Assembly (NCBI RefSeq): GCF_027409185.1
Contig: NC_084474.1
Location: forward strand, 12,827,382-12,891,381
DNA from: Cynocephalus volans
Lineage: Eukaryota > Chordata > Mammalia > Dermoptera > Cynocephalidae
Direction: 5' to 3'
DNA length: 64,000 bases
Shown here: piece by piece, positions 31,640-42,299 of the stretch
Numbering within the stretch: the first letter of the stretch is position 1
How the letters are laid out: each line of letters starts with the position of its first letter
Translations under genes and position numbers: made by a program
Notes under the pieces: generated by a model
The model's database searches: none
Told to the model about the DNA's origin: nothing
The model's input: only the letters and a program-made list of their open reading frames with translations

Positions 31640-31885
31640 ATAGAACAAAAAAACATTGAATTTGGCACTGGGTAGACCTAGGTTCGAATCCTAGTTTTGC
31701 TTCTTAATTAGCAGTGTGACCCTAGAGAAATTACCTAACCTCTCTCAACCTCTTTCTTCGTTTGTGTAATGGGGATGATAACATCTCTCATGGGATTTTG
31801 TGAGGCATGTGAAATGCTTACTTGCAGCTGGGTTCATCTTAAGATATCAATAAATGGTAGGTATTGGTAATTGTAGTTATCTTAA
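31640..31885 (+). mobile_element. MIR SINE, nearly complete
   Basis: Head-to-tail MIR: TTTGGCACTGGGTAGACCTA, GGTTCGAATCCTAGTTTTGC (B box of the tRNA-derived head), AGCAGTGTGACCCTAGAGAA, TAACCTCTCTCAACCTC, TGTGTAATGGGGATGATAAC and a tail ending ATCAATAAATGG. It is one of the best-preserved old SINEs in the window. Confidence 0.9.
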
Positions 31886-31889
31886 ATTT

Positions 31890-32870
31890 TTTTCCTTTTT
31901 TCTTTTCCTCTCATACTATACAATGTACTTTTCTACCAGGTGAAAAAATACAGAAAAAAGCATTATCAAAACCAGGCCATCAAAAGTCTCATGGAATCTT
32001 TGAGAAATCAGGGATGTCCTCCTTGCTATTGAGTCCACTCCCTAGAGAAGGAAACGATGAATTCAGCTTGTTTATTTCTGCACTTATGTGGTTCAGTTTT
32101 TAATTAGTTTGGTCCGAAGGACTATCACAACCAGGAGGTTTCTTCCCCGCTGCTCTTCAGAGGACACTCCACATTATACTGAGACTTCTGTTGATTAAGA
32201 GCGTAGATGTTCTTTTGCTCAGCTGGTAGCAGCTTGACCTTTTTGACTCTCTTTTTTTCCTCTGGTCCCAGCACAGGGCCTGACTGTTTAAATAAAAGAG
32301 CAGCAGAGCTGGCCTGGGTAGTACTGGGGGAGTTCCCCATGATTGGGTCAGTGGCTGGAGGGAGTAGTAAGTGGTCTGTGAAGTAAAGGATGAGTTTCAG
32401 GTCACCAAGCAATCATTAGGTTGTTAGAAGTATGGACAGGAGCTTATGGAAGGTTCTGGAACTGGAATGTCAGGGGTGATCATTTGCCCAGAGGTGGGAG
32501 GTAGACTATGGACAGATCACCCATAGGGAGGCAGAGTGTGAGCATGAATTAGAGAATGCTGCGGAGGAAGAGCTTTGAGATGGACCACATTGTGCAGTAG
32601 CGGAACAAAGAAGAGCCAACGGCACTAGCAGAAGGGAGTTTCTAGGACATAGAAATCCAGCAAGAAAAGTGCCCAGGATCACATTATCCAAGATAGGCCA
32701 GAGTTGCAGGTCAGAAAGTCAGCACTAGAGAGCATCAGGAGGTTGGGGATGGAGGAAAGACCATGGTGGTGCTTAGCTGCAGAGTTCCTGGTGACTCTTG
32801 AGGTGTCAGTTGAAGAGACGGTTGAAGACATGTCCTCCTCAAGTTAAAGGAAGACAGAATGTTCACTTGA
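31890..32870. other. Unassigned sequence with one open - strand frame
   Basis: No repeat recognised. On the - strand a 95-codon frame (32412 to 32125) contains a Lys-rich PEEKKRVKKVKLL stretch and ends GEETSWL. Read around it, the - strand shows mRNA-like but frame-broken sequence up to about 32850. I could not match it to a protein. It lies directly downstream, in - strand sense, of the LTR-like block at 32879-33496, so it might be remnant proviral internal sequence or an old retrocopy. Neither is shown. Confidence 0.3.
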
Positions 32871-32878
32871 GGGATTGG

Positions 32879-33496
32879 TGGTGTCTGGCTACAGACAATT
32901 GTCAGAATCCTGCTGATGTAGCCAATTGTATTGCTAGGGTTAGGGCCCACAGATCCTTCAAACCCATTGTACAGACTGGGTCACAGACCCCTCACATGCC
33001 AGTCTGGGTCACCAGACCCCTCATTTGGCTGGCTGGGTCCCCAGACCCCTCACACACAAGTCCACGAGCTAAGTAAATTGGGAAAGATCCTGGGAGCCAT
33101 TGGCAGATGACATGAGCTCCAGCTTCCTCAGCAGCAGCAGATTACAGCAGTTCCAGTAGCAGTGTCGGCGGTGGTGGCCCAGCATCCTGGGGGCCCCGGC
33201 AGCAACAGCCTCCGGCAGCAGTAGCGGCCTCCCCATAGCGTTCCCCCCACACCAGGAGCATCCTGGTGCTGGGTGGGGGGCTGTGGATCAGAGCTGTTGG
33301 TCCTTTATACTTAAGTCTGATAACCCAGGACACCTGGGTGCAAGTCAGACAACCCAGGAACACTTAGGTGCCCACGCTCATCTACACCAGACAATAGCCA
33401 AGGAACACCTGGGCACAGATGCATATTTACATCAAATGCTTGGCAAGATTCTGAACATCTGAGGGGCCCTGACCATTTTCCTTTACTTTCCCTACA
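32879..33496 (-). mobile_element. Unclassified LTR-like block
   Basis: Read on the - strand it begins TGTAGGGAAAGTAAAGG at 33496, has a TATA-like GTATAAAGG about 190 bases in (near 33307), a GC-rich part with CTGCTG-type triplets, a triple 29-bp repeat, and an end near ACACCACCA at about 32879. Length (about 620 bp), TG...CA ends and a single TATA box suit an LTR. No clear poly(A) signal or exact target duplication is seen, and I do not recognise the family. It could instead be an unrelated GC-rich composite. Confidence 0.4.
32976..33061. repeat. Three tandem 28-29 bp units
   Basis: Units at 32976-33003, 33004-33032 and 33033-33061 share CTGGGTCaC-CAGACCCCTCA with variable last 8 bases. They lie inside the LTR-like block, as short repeats often do in LTR U3/R regions. 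Confidence 0.85.
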
Positions 33497-33499
33497 GGG

Positions 33500-35685
33500 G
33501 GGGTAAAGAAAATCTTTAGAATAGTCTTTAGTTTTAGTTTTAAAAATAAAAAATAGAGAAGAATCCACAGCAAATTAAGTTTTATCAGCTGATTATCTTT
33601 TTGATAATAGCCTCAAATTTAGACACTCTCTTTGAGCCAATTACATGAATACAGAGTTTCAGATATACAGAATACTGCTCTCACCAAAAAGCCTGCAAAA
33701 CTACATTTTAAAAAATGTTTAAAAAGCAATCTTAAATTTTCTTTTTATGTTTTAAACTGACCTAACACAACCTAATTAAAATGCTTTTCAACTGTTTTCA
33801 ACCAGCTTCTTGAGTTTTGTTTGTATTTACTGTTTTAAAATGCAGTTTAGCTTTCCTATTTACTGCTTTAAATTTTATTTTAGGTTTTATTTTGGAGTAA
33901 ATTTTAAAATGTATTTACTGGAGTTTGTAGTCCCTCTTAATTTTGCAGCATCTGAGTGTTAGCTTTCCCATGTGCTGATAATTGACCCTTCTTACAGCTT
34001 GTTATAGAACTTATGGAGGCTTCCCATGGAGCTGCCTTAGATAACATGAAGTCAAGTTATTTTTAGGATCAGTTCATTCTTTGATAGAAATCTTAGTTTT
34101 GGGGGGAGCATATTAATAGTTAAACATTATATATTATATATATTAAAGTTGAAAATAATATAAAATTATATATTATGTATACTCAAAGTTGAAAATTTAT
34201 ATAATGATAATTATGGTAAAATTAATATAATATAAAAAATATTTTATTATTAATTCTTATTTTCTGGTACTCTGACTCTCCAGTCCAAGTGTTCTGTCAC
34301 TGAAGAACCAAATGATCTCCCAAATTTTCAGATTTCACAAACTAGTAGAATTTAAAAACTGGGAAGTGGAGTGTGTTTGGGGAGCAGGATATATTGTGCA
34401 CAGAAATAGGGTGGCCAATTTTTATTTTTCCAAATAAGAACATTTTTTTTCCCAAAAGCTCCACTTATTGTCAGCAATATTGGATCAAATAAACAGCATG
34501 ATAATGCAAAATTATGTGAATACCTTTAGCATTATGAAATGAGATAGCTCTTTATCTATCAATAAAGATTGATAAATTATGTTTTTTTAAAAAAAAATCG
34601 CCAAGGTGCAGAACAGTATGTAGCATATATATATATATAAAGGACATATGCTCATAAGTTATGCATGAATGGGCGCATGAGAAACCAGTAATAACAGATG
34701 CTTGCTGATGTGGAGAGAGGGAGACTTACTTTTTACTGAATACCCTTTTATTTTTGAAGTTTATATCATGTGCATTCAAAAAGAAATAAAAATTTTAAAA
34801 TAAGCTTTATGAAAAATGTAGTCCAGGGTCCTTGTTTTTCATTTTGTCTTGGATTGGTAAAAAAATTTGTTCTGAGACTAGAACTAGGCTGCGCGTTGGC
34901 TTTGGAGAACCTCCCATGTAACCCACTTTCCAATTACCTTTAAATGAGTAAGCTCCCAGGCAGGAGGGGAGAGGTGAACTATAACTTAGTCCCCTCCCCC
35001 TGAGAAAATGACACATTACGGAAAGTATTAGTTCTTCAGAGGAGAGTTACTATTTCCAAGATTGAAGAGGAGATACACTATTTCCAAAGGTTCAGCTCTT
35101 TCTCTTTTCTCTATTCTCACTTATTTTGTAGATGGAAAGGTTCATATGAGGAAGCCTAGCCTCACAGCACTTTCCTTTAGACGGTGTGTAATGCTAGTGT
35201 GCACCAGATTGCCTGCGTTTATTAATATGCACTACGCATTGTGTTTATTTCTGTTTCATCAAGGTCTTGCCAGATTATGGCCTGTCTGCGGCTGATAGTG
35301 GCTGTGTTTGTGTATTAGCACAGGGTCATCTGATAACAAGTTGTCGCATCATGCGATTAAGCGATGTTTAAGATGGGTGTGAGCCAGAAGGTCTTGACTC
35401 CCAGAGCACTTTTAGAAGGTCTGATCAACAAAAGAGAGTTCAAGGCATCATGGAAGAGGTCATTGATCACAACCGTCTTGATCATTTTGGGCTTGTTCCT
35501 TCCTGCTGAGACGCAATGAAAATAATGTCGTACTGTAGAAATATTTCATTGTTGGAGGAAGGACACTTTTTTCAGAGTGAATCAAAGTGAAATCTACCTC
35601 CCTTTCAGAAAGATAAAAACTAATATTTTTAGAAGTTTACTTGATAAATTGCATGAGAATTGATGCTTTGTTACGCGCATCAGTT
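33500..35685. other. AT-rich sequence without recognisable genes or repeats
   Basis: Very AT-rich between 33500 and 34800. Contains the tandem duplication at 34127-34203 and a short (AT)n run at about 34629-34648. Frames up to 77 codons have no resemblance to known proteins. Confidence 0.45.
34127..34203. repeat. AT-rich tandem duplication, two units of about 38 bp
   Basis: Both units run ATTATATATTAT followed by about 10 variable bases and CAAAGTTGAAAAT-like (TTAAAGTTGAAAATAATAT at 34143-34162; CTCAAAGTTGAAAATTTATAT at 34182-34203). The shared AAAGTTGAAAAT core shows a real duplication and not only AT bias. Confidence 0.65.
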
Positions 35686-35689
35686 CCCC

Positions 35690-35865
35690 ATTGCTGTGTA
35701 GCGTGACTTTCACAGCCAGACCCGAAGCCCCAGGGCAGGCTGTGAGCTTCTGGGGCAGGGCTGTCACTCACCTTGGCATGCCTGCCACACTTCCAGGGCG
35801 CACAGTATGTGCCTCATCCATTTTTTTTGACTGACTGAATGAATGCTTCAAATAAACAGTTCTAG
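35690..35865 (+). mobile_element. L2 LINE 3' end
   Basis: AGGCTGTGAGCTTCTGGGGC, AGGGCTGTCACTCACCTTGG, GGGCGCACAGTATGTGCCTC and the terminal TGACTGAATGAATGCTTCAA are the L2 3' end in order ('ctgtgagctccttgagggcaggg...ggcacatagtaggtgctca...gaatgaatga'). Confidence 0.75.
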
Positions 35866-37165
35866 GAGGAGTATTAAGCAAAACTTGAACTTGGACTTGT
35901 AAAACTTTACTATATTTTTGGTATTGATTTCTAATCTCTGATTTATCGGTGCTATAATCAGCTTTAGACTTAGTCTAGAAAGTGCTGGAAGAAAATTTTG
36001 TCTGATAGCTAAATCTCAGGAAAAATTGGTTTTGTGTTCAAGGGAAAATTCCCCAAGTTACAGTTTATTATTATTATTTTTTGCTTGGCCTTGGGTCTTT
36101 TTTCTCAATACTATGGGCATTTCACCTTGTTATAATGCCTTTGAAACTTAAAAAAATATGCAAAAGCAGTGAAGTTTTTGTTCTCTTCCGTGAAGTCTGG
36201 TAATTTTAGTAATCCGCTGCCCTATGAGATACAAGACAACTCTGCTTCCTCTCCAGTCTGTTTTTTCTTCCTTTCTTTCAAAATAACCTGCCATCTTTCC
36301 AAAATAAACATGAAGGGGAAATACATGAGTGTGCATGTAATCACCCAGATATTCGGAGCAGCATGACTCTGAAAAAATGGTAAAAATAACGTGGTCATCA
36401 GAAGTGTATTCTGGTTTTACAGGACTTGTTAGTGAGATTTTTAAAGAGAAACATTTATATTCCTGTAAAAAGTTTGCTCAAGTGAAAACTAAAGAACTCT
36501 TTACCTAGAACTTATAGTCTCATGTAAGGATAATCTTAGATTTCCAAAGATACAATTTTGGGTGAACTTCATGAAAATAATTATTTTACAGTCTTTTAGC
36601 ATTCTAGAATTATAACATCATATTCTAATTCTATTCAATATTTGTGAAGGCTCATTCTAATGATCTTATCTGATAACTATGTTAACTATATGGTTATATG
36701 TCTTAACCATATTATATGTATTTCACATTTAATTTTAGATACCATGAACTTAAAGATACTTTTAGGATTCTTTATAATTCTGAAGGATCTATGATATCTA
36801 AGAAACGTTTAGAAAACTGGGTTGCTTAAAAGACTTCATTCGAGCCAATGAATGTGGGGAATATTTTTACGACTTTCAGCTTATGGTTCAGAATATGCAA
36901 TGATCTGTTTCTTCTTCCTCCTCACCTCCTCCACTCCCTCCTTTTTCTCTATCTGCATCTTTTTCCATCTTCAGCAAATATTTATTTAGCATTTGCACTC
37001 TACACTGTGTAAGGAGAACTGAAAGTTTTAACTACTGCCCTTAGATCCTAGAGCAAGAAGCTGACCTAAAAGTCAAGTCCTGCACTCATTCTCGATCATA
37101 ACAGAAACAGACCATTTGAAGTGTGGTACACATTTATTAATAAAGATACTATTGTTTTGGAGTTT
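35866..37165. other. No recognisable feature
   Basis: AT-rich unassigned sequence. Two opposed frames of 62-65 codons at 36148-36366 have no resemblance to known proteins. Confidence 0.5.
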
Positions 37166-37177
37166 GTGATCATTTTA

Positions 37178-37237
37178 GGGAGGTAAGCAAAACTTTGTCT
37201 GTGTACAGGGAGGTAAGCAAAACTTTGTGTGTGTACA
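37178..37237. repeat. Two tandem 30-bp units at the LTR edge
   Basis: Units 37178-37207 and 37208-37237 share GGGAGGTAAGCAAAACTTTG and differ at one base (TCTGTG / TGTGTG). Both end in GTGTACA. In the second unit this GTACA is the outer end of the solo LTR, so the duplicated unit appears to include the last few bases of the LTR with about 24 bases of flank, implying that the duplication came after the LTR inserted. Confidence 0.85.
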
Positions 37238-37892
37238 ACCTACCAGTTGTCCGGTCCACATCAATGGTGGTAAGTAACAAGAGCAGCCAGGCAAGGGGTT
37301 CAAGGCAGGCTTTAATGGAAGCGCTCTCGGGTGAGGTTCCGCAGCCCACAAGGGAGTGAGGCCGGAGAAGTCGGGCCCAGGGTGGATACAAGCAGGTATT
37401 TATAGGTGAGGGCTGTTGATGAGTTTTTTGCCCATATATGGTATGGAATTGGGCAGGGTTCAGTTTCCGGTTCCGCCTTCCAGGGGAGAGTAAAAGGGGG
37501 GGGGGAGGGGTGGAGTTAACAAGATGGAGGCTCCCTCTCTACTTTGTGGCCGCTTTTGGGTCCTCCGGATCCTGCAGGCCCAACACCAATCTAAGGAGAA
37601 AGGGTTTGCTAAACAATTTAACAGCATCAATAAGATAACAATGTTTGTTGCTCTTGAGCAAGTCAAAGGCTTTTGCCCAGACGTGCTTATGAGACCTGAA
37701 GATGCTAATTACAAATCATTCTTACCTTGTCACTAAAGTCACAAGGAGGTTTACTTATAAGCAGACCTTGGTCACTGTGGAAAAAACATGGTGGTAAAGG
37801 GGTATGGGTAAAGCTAAATCACCAAATTACAAAAAAAATTCTGCAATTTAGATGGCCTGACTCCCAAATTTCGAATTCCTCGGACAGTAACA
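37232..37892 (-). mobile_element. ERV1 (gammaretrovirus-like) solo LTR
   Basis: Read on the - strand: starts TGTTACTGTCCGAGG at 37892, and ends CCGGACAACTGGTAGGTTGT near 37232. TATA box CCTATAAATA at 37406-37397, then about 85 bases later the poly(A) signal ATTAAA (37316-37311). U3 has the typical GGGCAAAAA and CCTCCATCTTGTTAAC stretches; a C10-like tract (G run at 37498-37507 on the + strand) lies in it. TATA-to-poly(A) spacing and length (about 660 bp) fit class I ERV LTRs. No internal retroviral sequence on either side, so it is a solo LTR. A 4-bp target duplication is not clear. Confidence 0.8.
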
Positions 37893-37894
37893 CA

Positions 37895-38685
37895 TGGTGT
37901 GTGTGCACTTTGTTTTCCCTTTGAGTGTTGATTTGCTACAAATCCTCCTGATAAGGGGGACCCACTGTTTACTCTCCTGGGAGTGAGCCCTCCAGCCTGG
38001 GCTGTGGAGGGAGAGCCCGCGAGGTCACAGCTAAGCCCTGTGGTGGGTCAGTGGGGCCGGTTCTGGGACTGGAGGCCCTGACCACATGAGGTGGCATTCA
38101 CCATCATTCCTTGTGGTTGTCTATCTGAATGGATGAGCCTTCTCACTGTGGGGCTGGGGCTTGGCTGGGGCTACAGATGGGATAGGAGGGACAAATATTC
38201 TCTGCCCAGGACCAAGGAATTCCACATCACAGTCCTTTCTCTGAAGAGTTTTCATGGCTCACCTTGCCCAGCTAGCAGAGGTGAACAAAAGCTGTCCAGT
38301 TCATAAACAAGAAGAAAGAAGAACCCAGAACAGCAGCCCCACATCCTCAAAGTCTGCTTCTGTACACATGCCACTCCTGACGCAGGTCTGGGAGTTTCCT
38401 GCAGATGGATGATAAGGTGGCCTCAGCACACTGCGCTGGGCTTCCTTGGCTGCTCCTTGAGCCATCAGACTCATTCCCCAGGAAACGAGCTCATCCACAA
38501 TCATCAGAGCTTTAGTCCATAAATTATGACTAAAGCACCTGGAGACAAGGAGAGAAGGTAAATCAAAATGCGTAGCCCTACCTCCTCCGGGCAGAGCTGG
38601 GGAGCATTTCTGAGCAAGCCAAAATGCCTAGTTTTAATGAGAAAGGGAAATGTTGGCATGTAGGAAAAGTTCAGTGTTGGAATTA
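37895..38685. other. No recognisable feature
   Basis: Unassigned. Frames of 62-71 codons at 38091-38692 occur on both strands and overlap. Confidence 0.5.
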
Positions 38686-38689
38686 AACT

Positions 38690-38885
38690 CACAAGTTAAG
38701 GAGCAACCTGCCTGGATTCACACCAGCTCCAAGACTTTGGGCAGGTTACTAACCGTGTTGCCTCAGTTTTATCTTGCCTTCAAAGGTGGGGATAAGAACG
38801 GTGAAAATTGAAAAGTTTCTTAGGAGGTTCCTTTGCCAGATTAAATAAACAAATGTCTATAAATTCTTACAACAGGGCATCACAG
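38690..38885 (+). mobile_element. MIR SINE fragment
   Basis: TGCCTGGATTCACACCAGCT, AGACTTTGGGCAGGTTACTA, TGTTGCCTCAGTTTTATCTT and AAGGTGGGGATAAGAACGGT match the MIR core in order. Confidence 0.8.
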
Positions 38886-39049
38886 AGTCAGCCCTAAACA
38901 CAGGTCAATTTCTATAAACATAGGCCATTATCATCCCCGTTTCATATTAGAGTGCAAGAGCTCTGAGTGACTAAAACAGTGGAGAGGGGAAAAAAGAGTA
39001 ACACAGAGGAAAGAAAACTTTTGGGGAAGGAATAAAGATAACAATATAT

Positions 39050-39220
39050 TTTATCGCAAATAGTATTTCCTTAATCCTCACAATAGCTTTGTGAAATAAA
39101 TAAGGAGCTAATGTTGCACAAGAGCTGGAAAGAGAACTAACATTGACAATCACTGATCTTTGCCAGGCGCTAATCTGAACCCATTCCAGCTTTATCTAGT
39201 TCAATCTTTGTAACTCTTAA
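39050..39220 (-). mobile_element. Probable MIR fragment, reverse
   Basis: CCTTAATCCTCACAATAGCT and TTGTGAAATAAATAAGGAGC match the reversed MIR start ('ttatctcatttaatcctcacaacaaccctatgaggt'). The following CAATCACTGATCTTTGCCAGGC resembles 'tgctatgtgccaggc' of the same repeat class. Diverged. Confidence 0.5.
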
Positions 39221-39602
39221 AGACTTATTTTGTTTTGTTTATGACCTAATTAAAGAGGATTATTTAAGTGGGTCACTTAAATTCATAACAAAAAATAAAA
39301 GAAGTAAATAAGGGCCGAGAAAAAAAAAATTTAAAAAAACCCTCAGCGTAGTGACATGAGCACAGCAAGGGTGCCATGGCTTCTCAGGAGAGGAGGTCGC
39401 TGAGGTCCCTGAGGTCCCAGAAGCTAAGCTGTTCTCCAGGCTGGCTGGCTAGGAAGGTGCCGAGAGAGGCTTCACCTGTCTAAATGGGGCTAAGAAAGGG
39501 GAAGAAATAGAGCAGAGGCAAAAGAGAAATGTAAAACAAGCAGAAAAGTCAAAAATGAGTAGGAAAATAAGTGGTAGAAGAGAGGGTGAGAAGAGAAACA
39601 GG

Positions 39603-39735
39603 GGGCCGACCCCGCGGCGCACTCGGGAGAGTGCGGCGCTGGGAGCGCAGCAGTGCTCCCGATGGCCGGTGCGCTCACTGGCTGAGCGCGGTGCGGCCGG
39701 TCACAAAAATGACAAAAAAAAAAAAAAAAGAAGAA
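39603..39735 (+). mobile_element. GC-rich tRNA-derived SINE (CYN-like) with target duplication
   Basis: GGGCCGACCCCGCGGCGCAC (head with A box), GTGCGGCGCTGGGAGCGCAG, a short link, then the second unit GATGGCCGGTGCGCTCACTG and the end GCGGCCGGTCAC, followed by an A run. The first unit lacks its B box by an internal deletion. Exact 13-bp duplication GAAGAGAAACAGG at 39590-39602 and 39736-39748. Rich in CpG, little decayed: young. Confidence 0.9.
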
Positions 39736-39749
39736 GAAGAGAAACAGGA

Positions 39750-40680
39750 AGTAGGTGAAAGTAAACCAAGTGGCTGCTGGTTGGTAGCAGAGGGGGCTGT
39801 CTGCACGGGTGTGGCAGCTCAGGTGAGGGTGACGGGGTGGCTGCTCTCAGATCTGGGGCTTTCTTTCTTTAGAGAGGCATCACCAGGGTCCTAAGATTTA
39901 CTCCCTGGCACCCACAGGATAACAATCAATTCCCTATGCAATACCGAAAATTGAGATCCTGGGCCTCTTTGAAAATGGCATTTCGAGGTCAAGGGGTAGC
40001 AAGACTGTAACATGCCACAGGCAGTCGTCTGTTCCGCTGCTGCAGAAGCTGGGTTCTGGGCCTCAGCTACTCAGGCTTACCTTCCTTCAACAAACCACCC
40101 AACACTTGTTATGTGTGAAGCACTGGCACGTGGAAGTGATAAGGCACAATCTAGAGATGCACAATTTGGTGGCGAAGAGAGATGTGAAGCTTATCGTTCA
40201 AGTGCAGTATAGTTAGTGGTCTTTGGGGGATGCACTGCTGTCCCTGTGCTTTGGGGACCAAGGGCTGGAGCACCCCACTCTCCCGGGGCAGGTACCAAGG
40301 CTTCGGTAAAGGAGGCCATCCTGAGTAGCTGGCTAAGGGCGAGCAGGCAGGTGCCCGGTGGGGTGGGGCGGGGATGCTGGGCAGGGCTCAGCGGGTGGCA
40401 CAGCGGCCCTCGGGGAAGCTGTGGAAGACCCGTCTGCCTGCTGTACTGGGCCAACCGGGAGGCGGGGAGATGCGAGGAGGAAGAGAGGTGAGAAATGAGG
40501 CCACAAGTTGGGTTCCAGCCAGATTGTTAATGATCCTCTAAGTTAGTTTCCTACTTAAACCCTGCTTGCTCCAACATGACCCCGGCCTGCCACAGTGTGC
40601 ATTTAAGGCAGCGGAGGCTGTAGAGCAGGGACCTGTTACTCGGCAGCCTGGCCTCGGGCCCTCAGCGGTCGTGTGCAGGA
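39750..40680. other. Unassigned, increasingly GC-rich
   Basis: No repeat or gene recognised. Opposed frames of 87-107 codons (39571-40491) follow GC content and one begins inside the SINE. A short MIR/L2-like phrase ACACTTGTTATGTGTGAAGC lies near 40102. Confidence 0.45.
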
Positions 40681-40684
40681 TGGT

Positions 40685-40910
40685 CGTGGGGGACGGCCGT
40701 GGGGGACGGTCGTGGGGGACGTCGTGGGGGACGTCGTGGGGGACGGCCGTGGGGGACGGCCCTGGGGGACAGCCGTGGGGGATGTCGTGGGGGACGTCGT
40801 GGGGGACGTCGTGGGGGACGGCCGTGGGGGACGGCCCTGGGGGACAGCCGTGGGGGATGTCGTGGGGGATGTCGTGGGGGACGGCCCTGGGGGACGGCCG
40901 TGGGGGTGGC
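40685..40910. repeat. GC-rich 12/13-bp minisatellite with higher-order order
   Basis: About 18 units of CGTGGGGGACGGC (13), CGTGGGGGACGT (12), CCTGGGGGACAGC (13) and CGTGGGGGATGT (12). Calling these A, B, C, D, the array reads A A B B A A C D B B A A C D D A C A, so the block A A C D recurs at about 75-bp spacing. Each unit holds a G5 run, so the + strand can form G-quadruplexes. Open frames of 100-178 codons cross it in all frames because the units lack stops; these are not genes. Confidence 0.95.
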
Positions 40911-41249
40911 TGCAGGTCAGAGGGACTGGGAGGGCCTGGGCAACCGTCCACGGACACGAGGGCCCCGAGTGTTAGGAGGGCTGGGGTGGGGACACAGTCA
41001 GACGTGAGGCCGCTCGTCAGGATTTGGAGCTGGGCTGACAACCCAGTGTTCAGCCTGGGAGACCAGCCCGGTAGTGACTACACACATTTAGGTTTAATTT
41101 AGGGGGAACTTAAGCTTAGTGTAGGATGAAAACCGTTTCCCACGAATTCCAACTCCGTTTTAGAGTAATCTAACTTAGCCTCTTTCTGTAGTTTCACGCT
41201 GCACCAGCAGGCTAAGGCCACGTTGCTCTCGTCACTTCTCAGCGGTATC

Positions 41250-41370
41250 ACCGCTAAAACCAGCCACTTGCCGAGCCTCTACGTCCTTATCTAGAAAATG
41301 AGGATAATATCTTGTCCCGTAGAGCTGGGAATTCAATGTATAATTTATGAGAGTGACCTAGTCATGGGCA
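41250..41370 (+). mobile_element. MIR SINE fragment
   Basis: CCGAGCCTCTACGTCCTTAT, CTAGAAAATGAGGATAATAT and CCGTAGAGCTGGGAATTCAA match the MIR core ('cctcagtttcctcatctgtaaaatgaggataataata'). Confidence 0.75.
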
Positions 41371-41462
41371 AGTCAGGGCTCACTCTAGGTTGGCTCCCCT
41401 GGAAGCTAAGAGGAATTCTGGTTAACGCACAGGCACAGTCGCTGGTCAGTAGGTGGCCGTGC

Positions 41463-41756
41463 ACCTCCTCCCTCCTTCCCCCTCCCCCTCCCCTCCCTTC
41501 CCTTCCCCTCTCTACCCTTCCCCTTCCCCTTTCACCCTCCCCCTCCCTCCCCGCCCTCCCTCCCCCCTTCCCTTCCCCTCTCTCCCCCTCCCCTCTCTCC
41601 CCCTCCCCTTCCCCTTTCACCCTCCCTCCCCTCCCCCTCCCTCCCCTTCCTCTTCCCCTCCCTCCCCCTCCCCTTCCTCCCCCTTCCTTCTCCCCTCCCT
41701 CTCCCCCCTTCTTTCTCTTCCTCCTCCTCTTCTGCCCCTTTCCCCCCCCCTTCAGC
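41463..41756. repeat. Polypyrimidine (C/T) tract of about 290 bp
   Basis: Almost pure C/T on the + strand with only a handful of purines (for example CTCTACCC, TTTCACCC twice). Built of CCCTCCC, CCCTTCCC and CTCTCC units. The frames of 143 and 161 codons that cross it encode Pro/Ser/Leu repeats and are artefacts. Such tracts can form triplex (H-DNA) and i-motif/G-quadruplex structures. Confidence 0.95.
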
Positions 41757-41759
41757 TTC

Positions 41760-42295
41760 CTCTACTTTTTCTTCTCGTCATAGCTAGATTCTGCAATTCA
41801 GGGAGGTTGGATATTTGTTTTCTTATAAATGAAAAAAGGCAAATAAGCCTTTTCTGGACTTTTATTTGTGGGTCCAGAATTTAACTTACTGAACAAACAG
41901 ATATTTAATTTTTAATATTTAAAATCACTCTTAAAGTGTCCCTTCTGTCTTGACTGGTCTAAGAGTCTCTAGTTTCTATCTTCTCATTGATCTCAGGTCA
42001 TCAGGATTCACTATCTGGGAACAGTGATGCCCGCACAGCAGAGAAGACTCATGTGCAGGCACACTCAGGGGCATGCCACACTGCCTTCTTGCACCAAACC
42101 ATAGGCAGGGGTCTGGCTGCTCCCCAGATCTTTCCTGCTCCCCCAGCTCTAGCCCACCAAGGCTTCCATCCCACAGGCACTGGAACCAAGGGTTCCCACA
42201 AGCCTCGCTCCATCTGCAGAGCCTTGGGTGAGGTAGGGTGGCTCTCCTCCGGCTCCTCAGGCCTCTGTGCACTTCCAGATCACAGCATCCCAAAC
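41760..42295. other. No recognisable feature
   Basis: Unassigned. Opposed frames of 105 and 107 codons at 41976-42310 mirror each other's composition and show no family signature. Confidence 0.45.
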
Positions 42296-42299
42296 CACA

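Noticed and set aside
40538-41102. Overlapping open frames of 100-178 codons on both strands
   Set aside because: They cross the minisatellite in several frames at once. The absence of stops follows from the repeat unit composition; the encoded Gly/Trp/Arg or Pro/His repeats are not a protein family.
41298-41884. Open frames of 143 and 161 codons (Pro/Ser/Leu-rich)
   Set aside because: Caused by the polypyrimidine tract, which contains no stop codon in any + frame.
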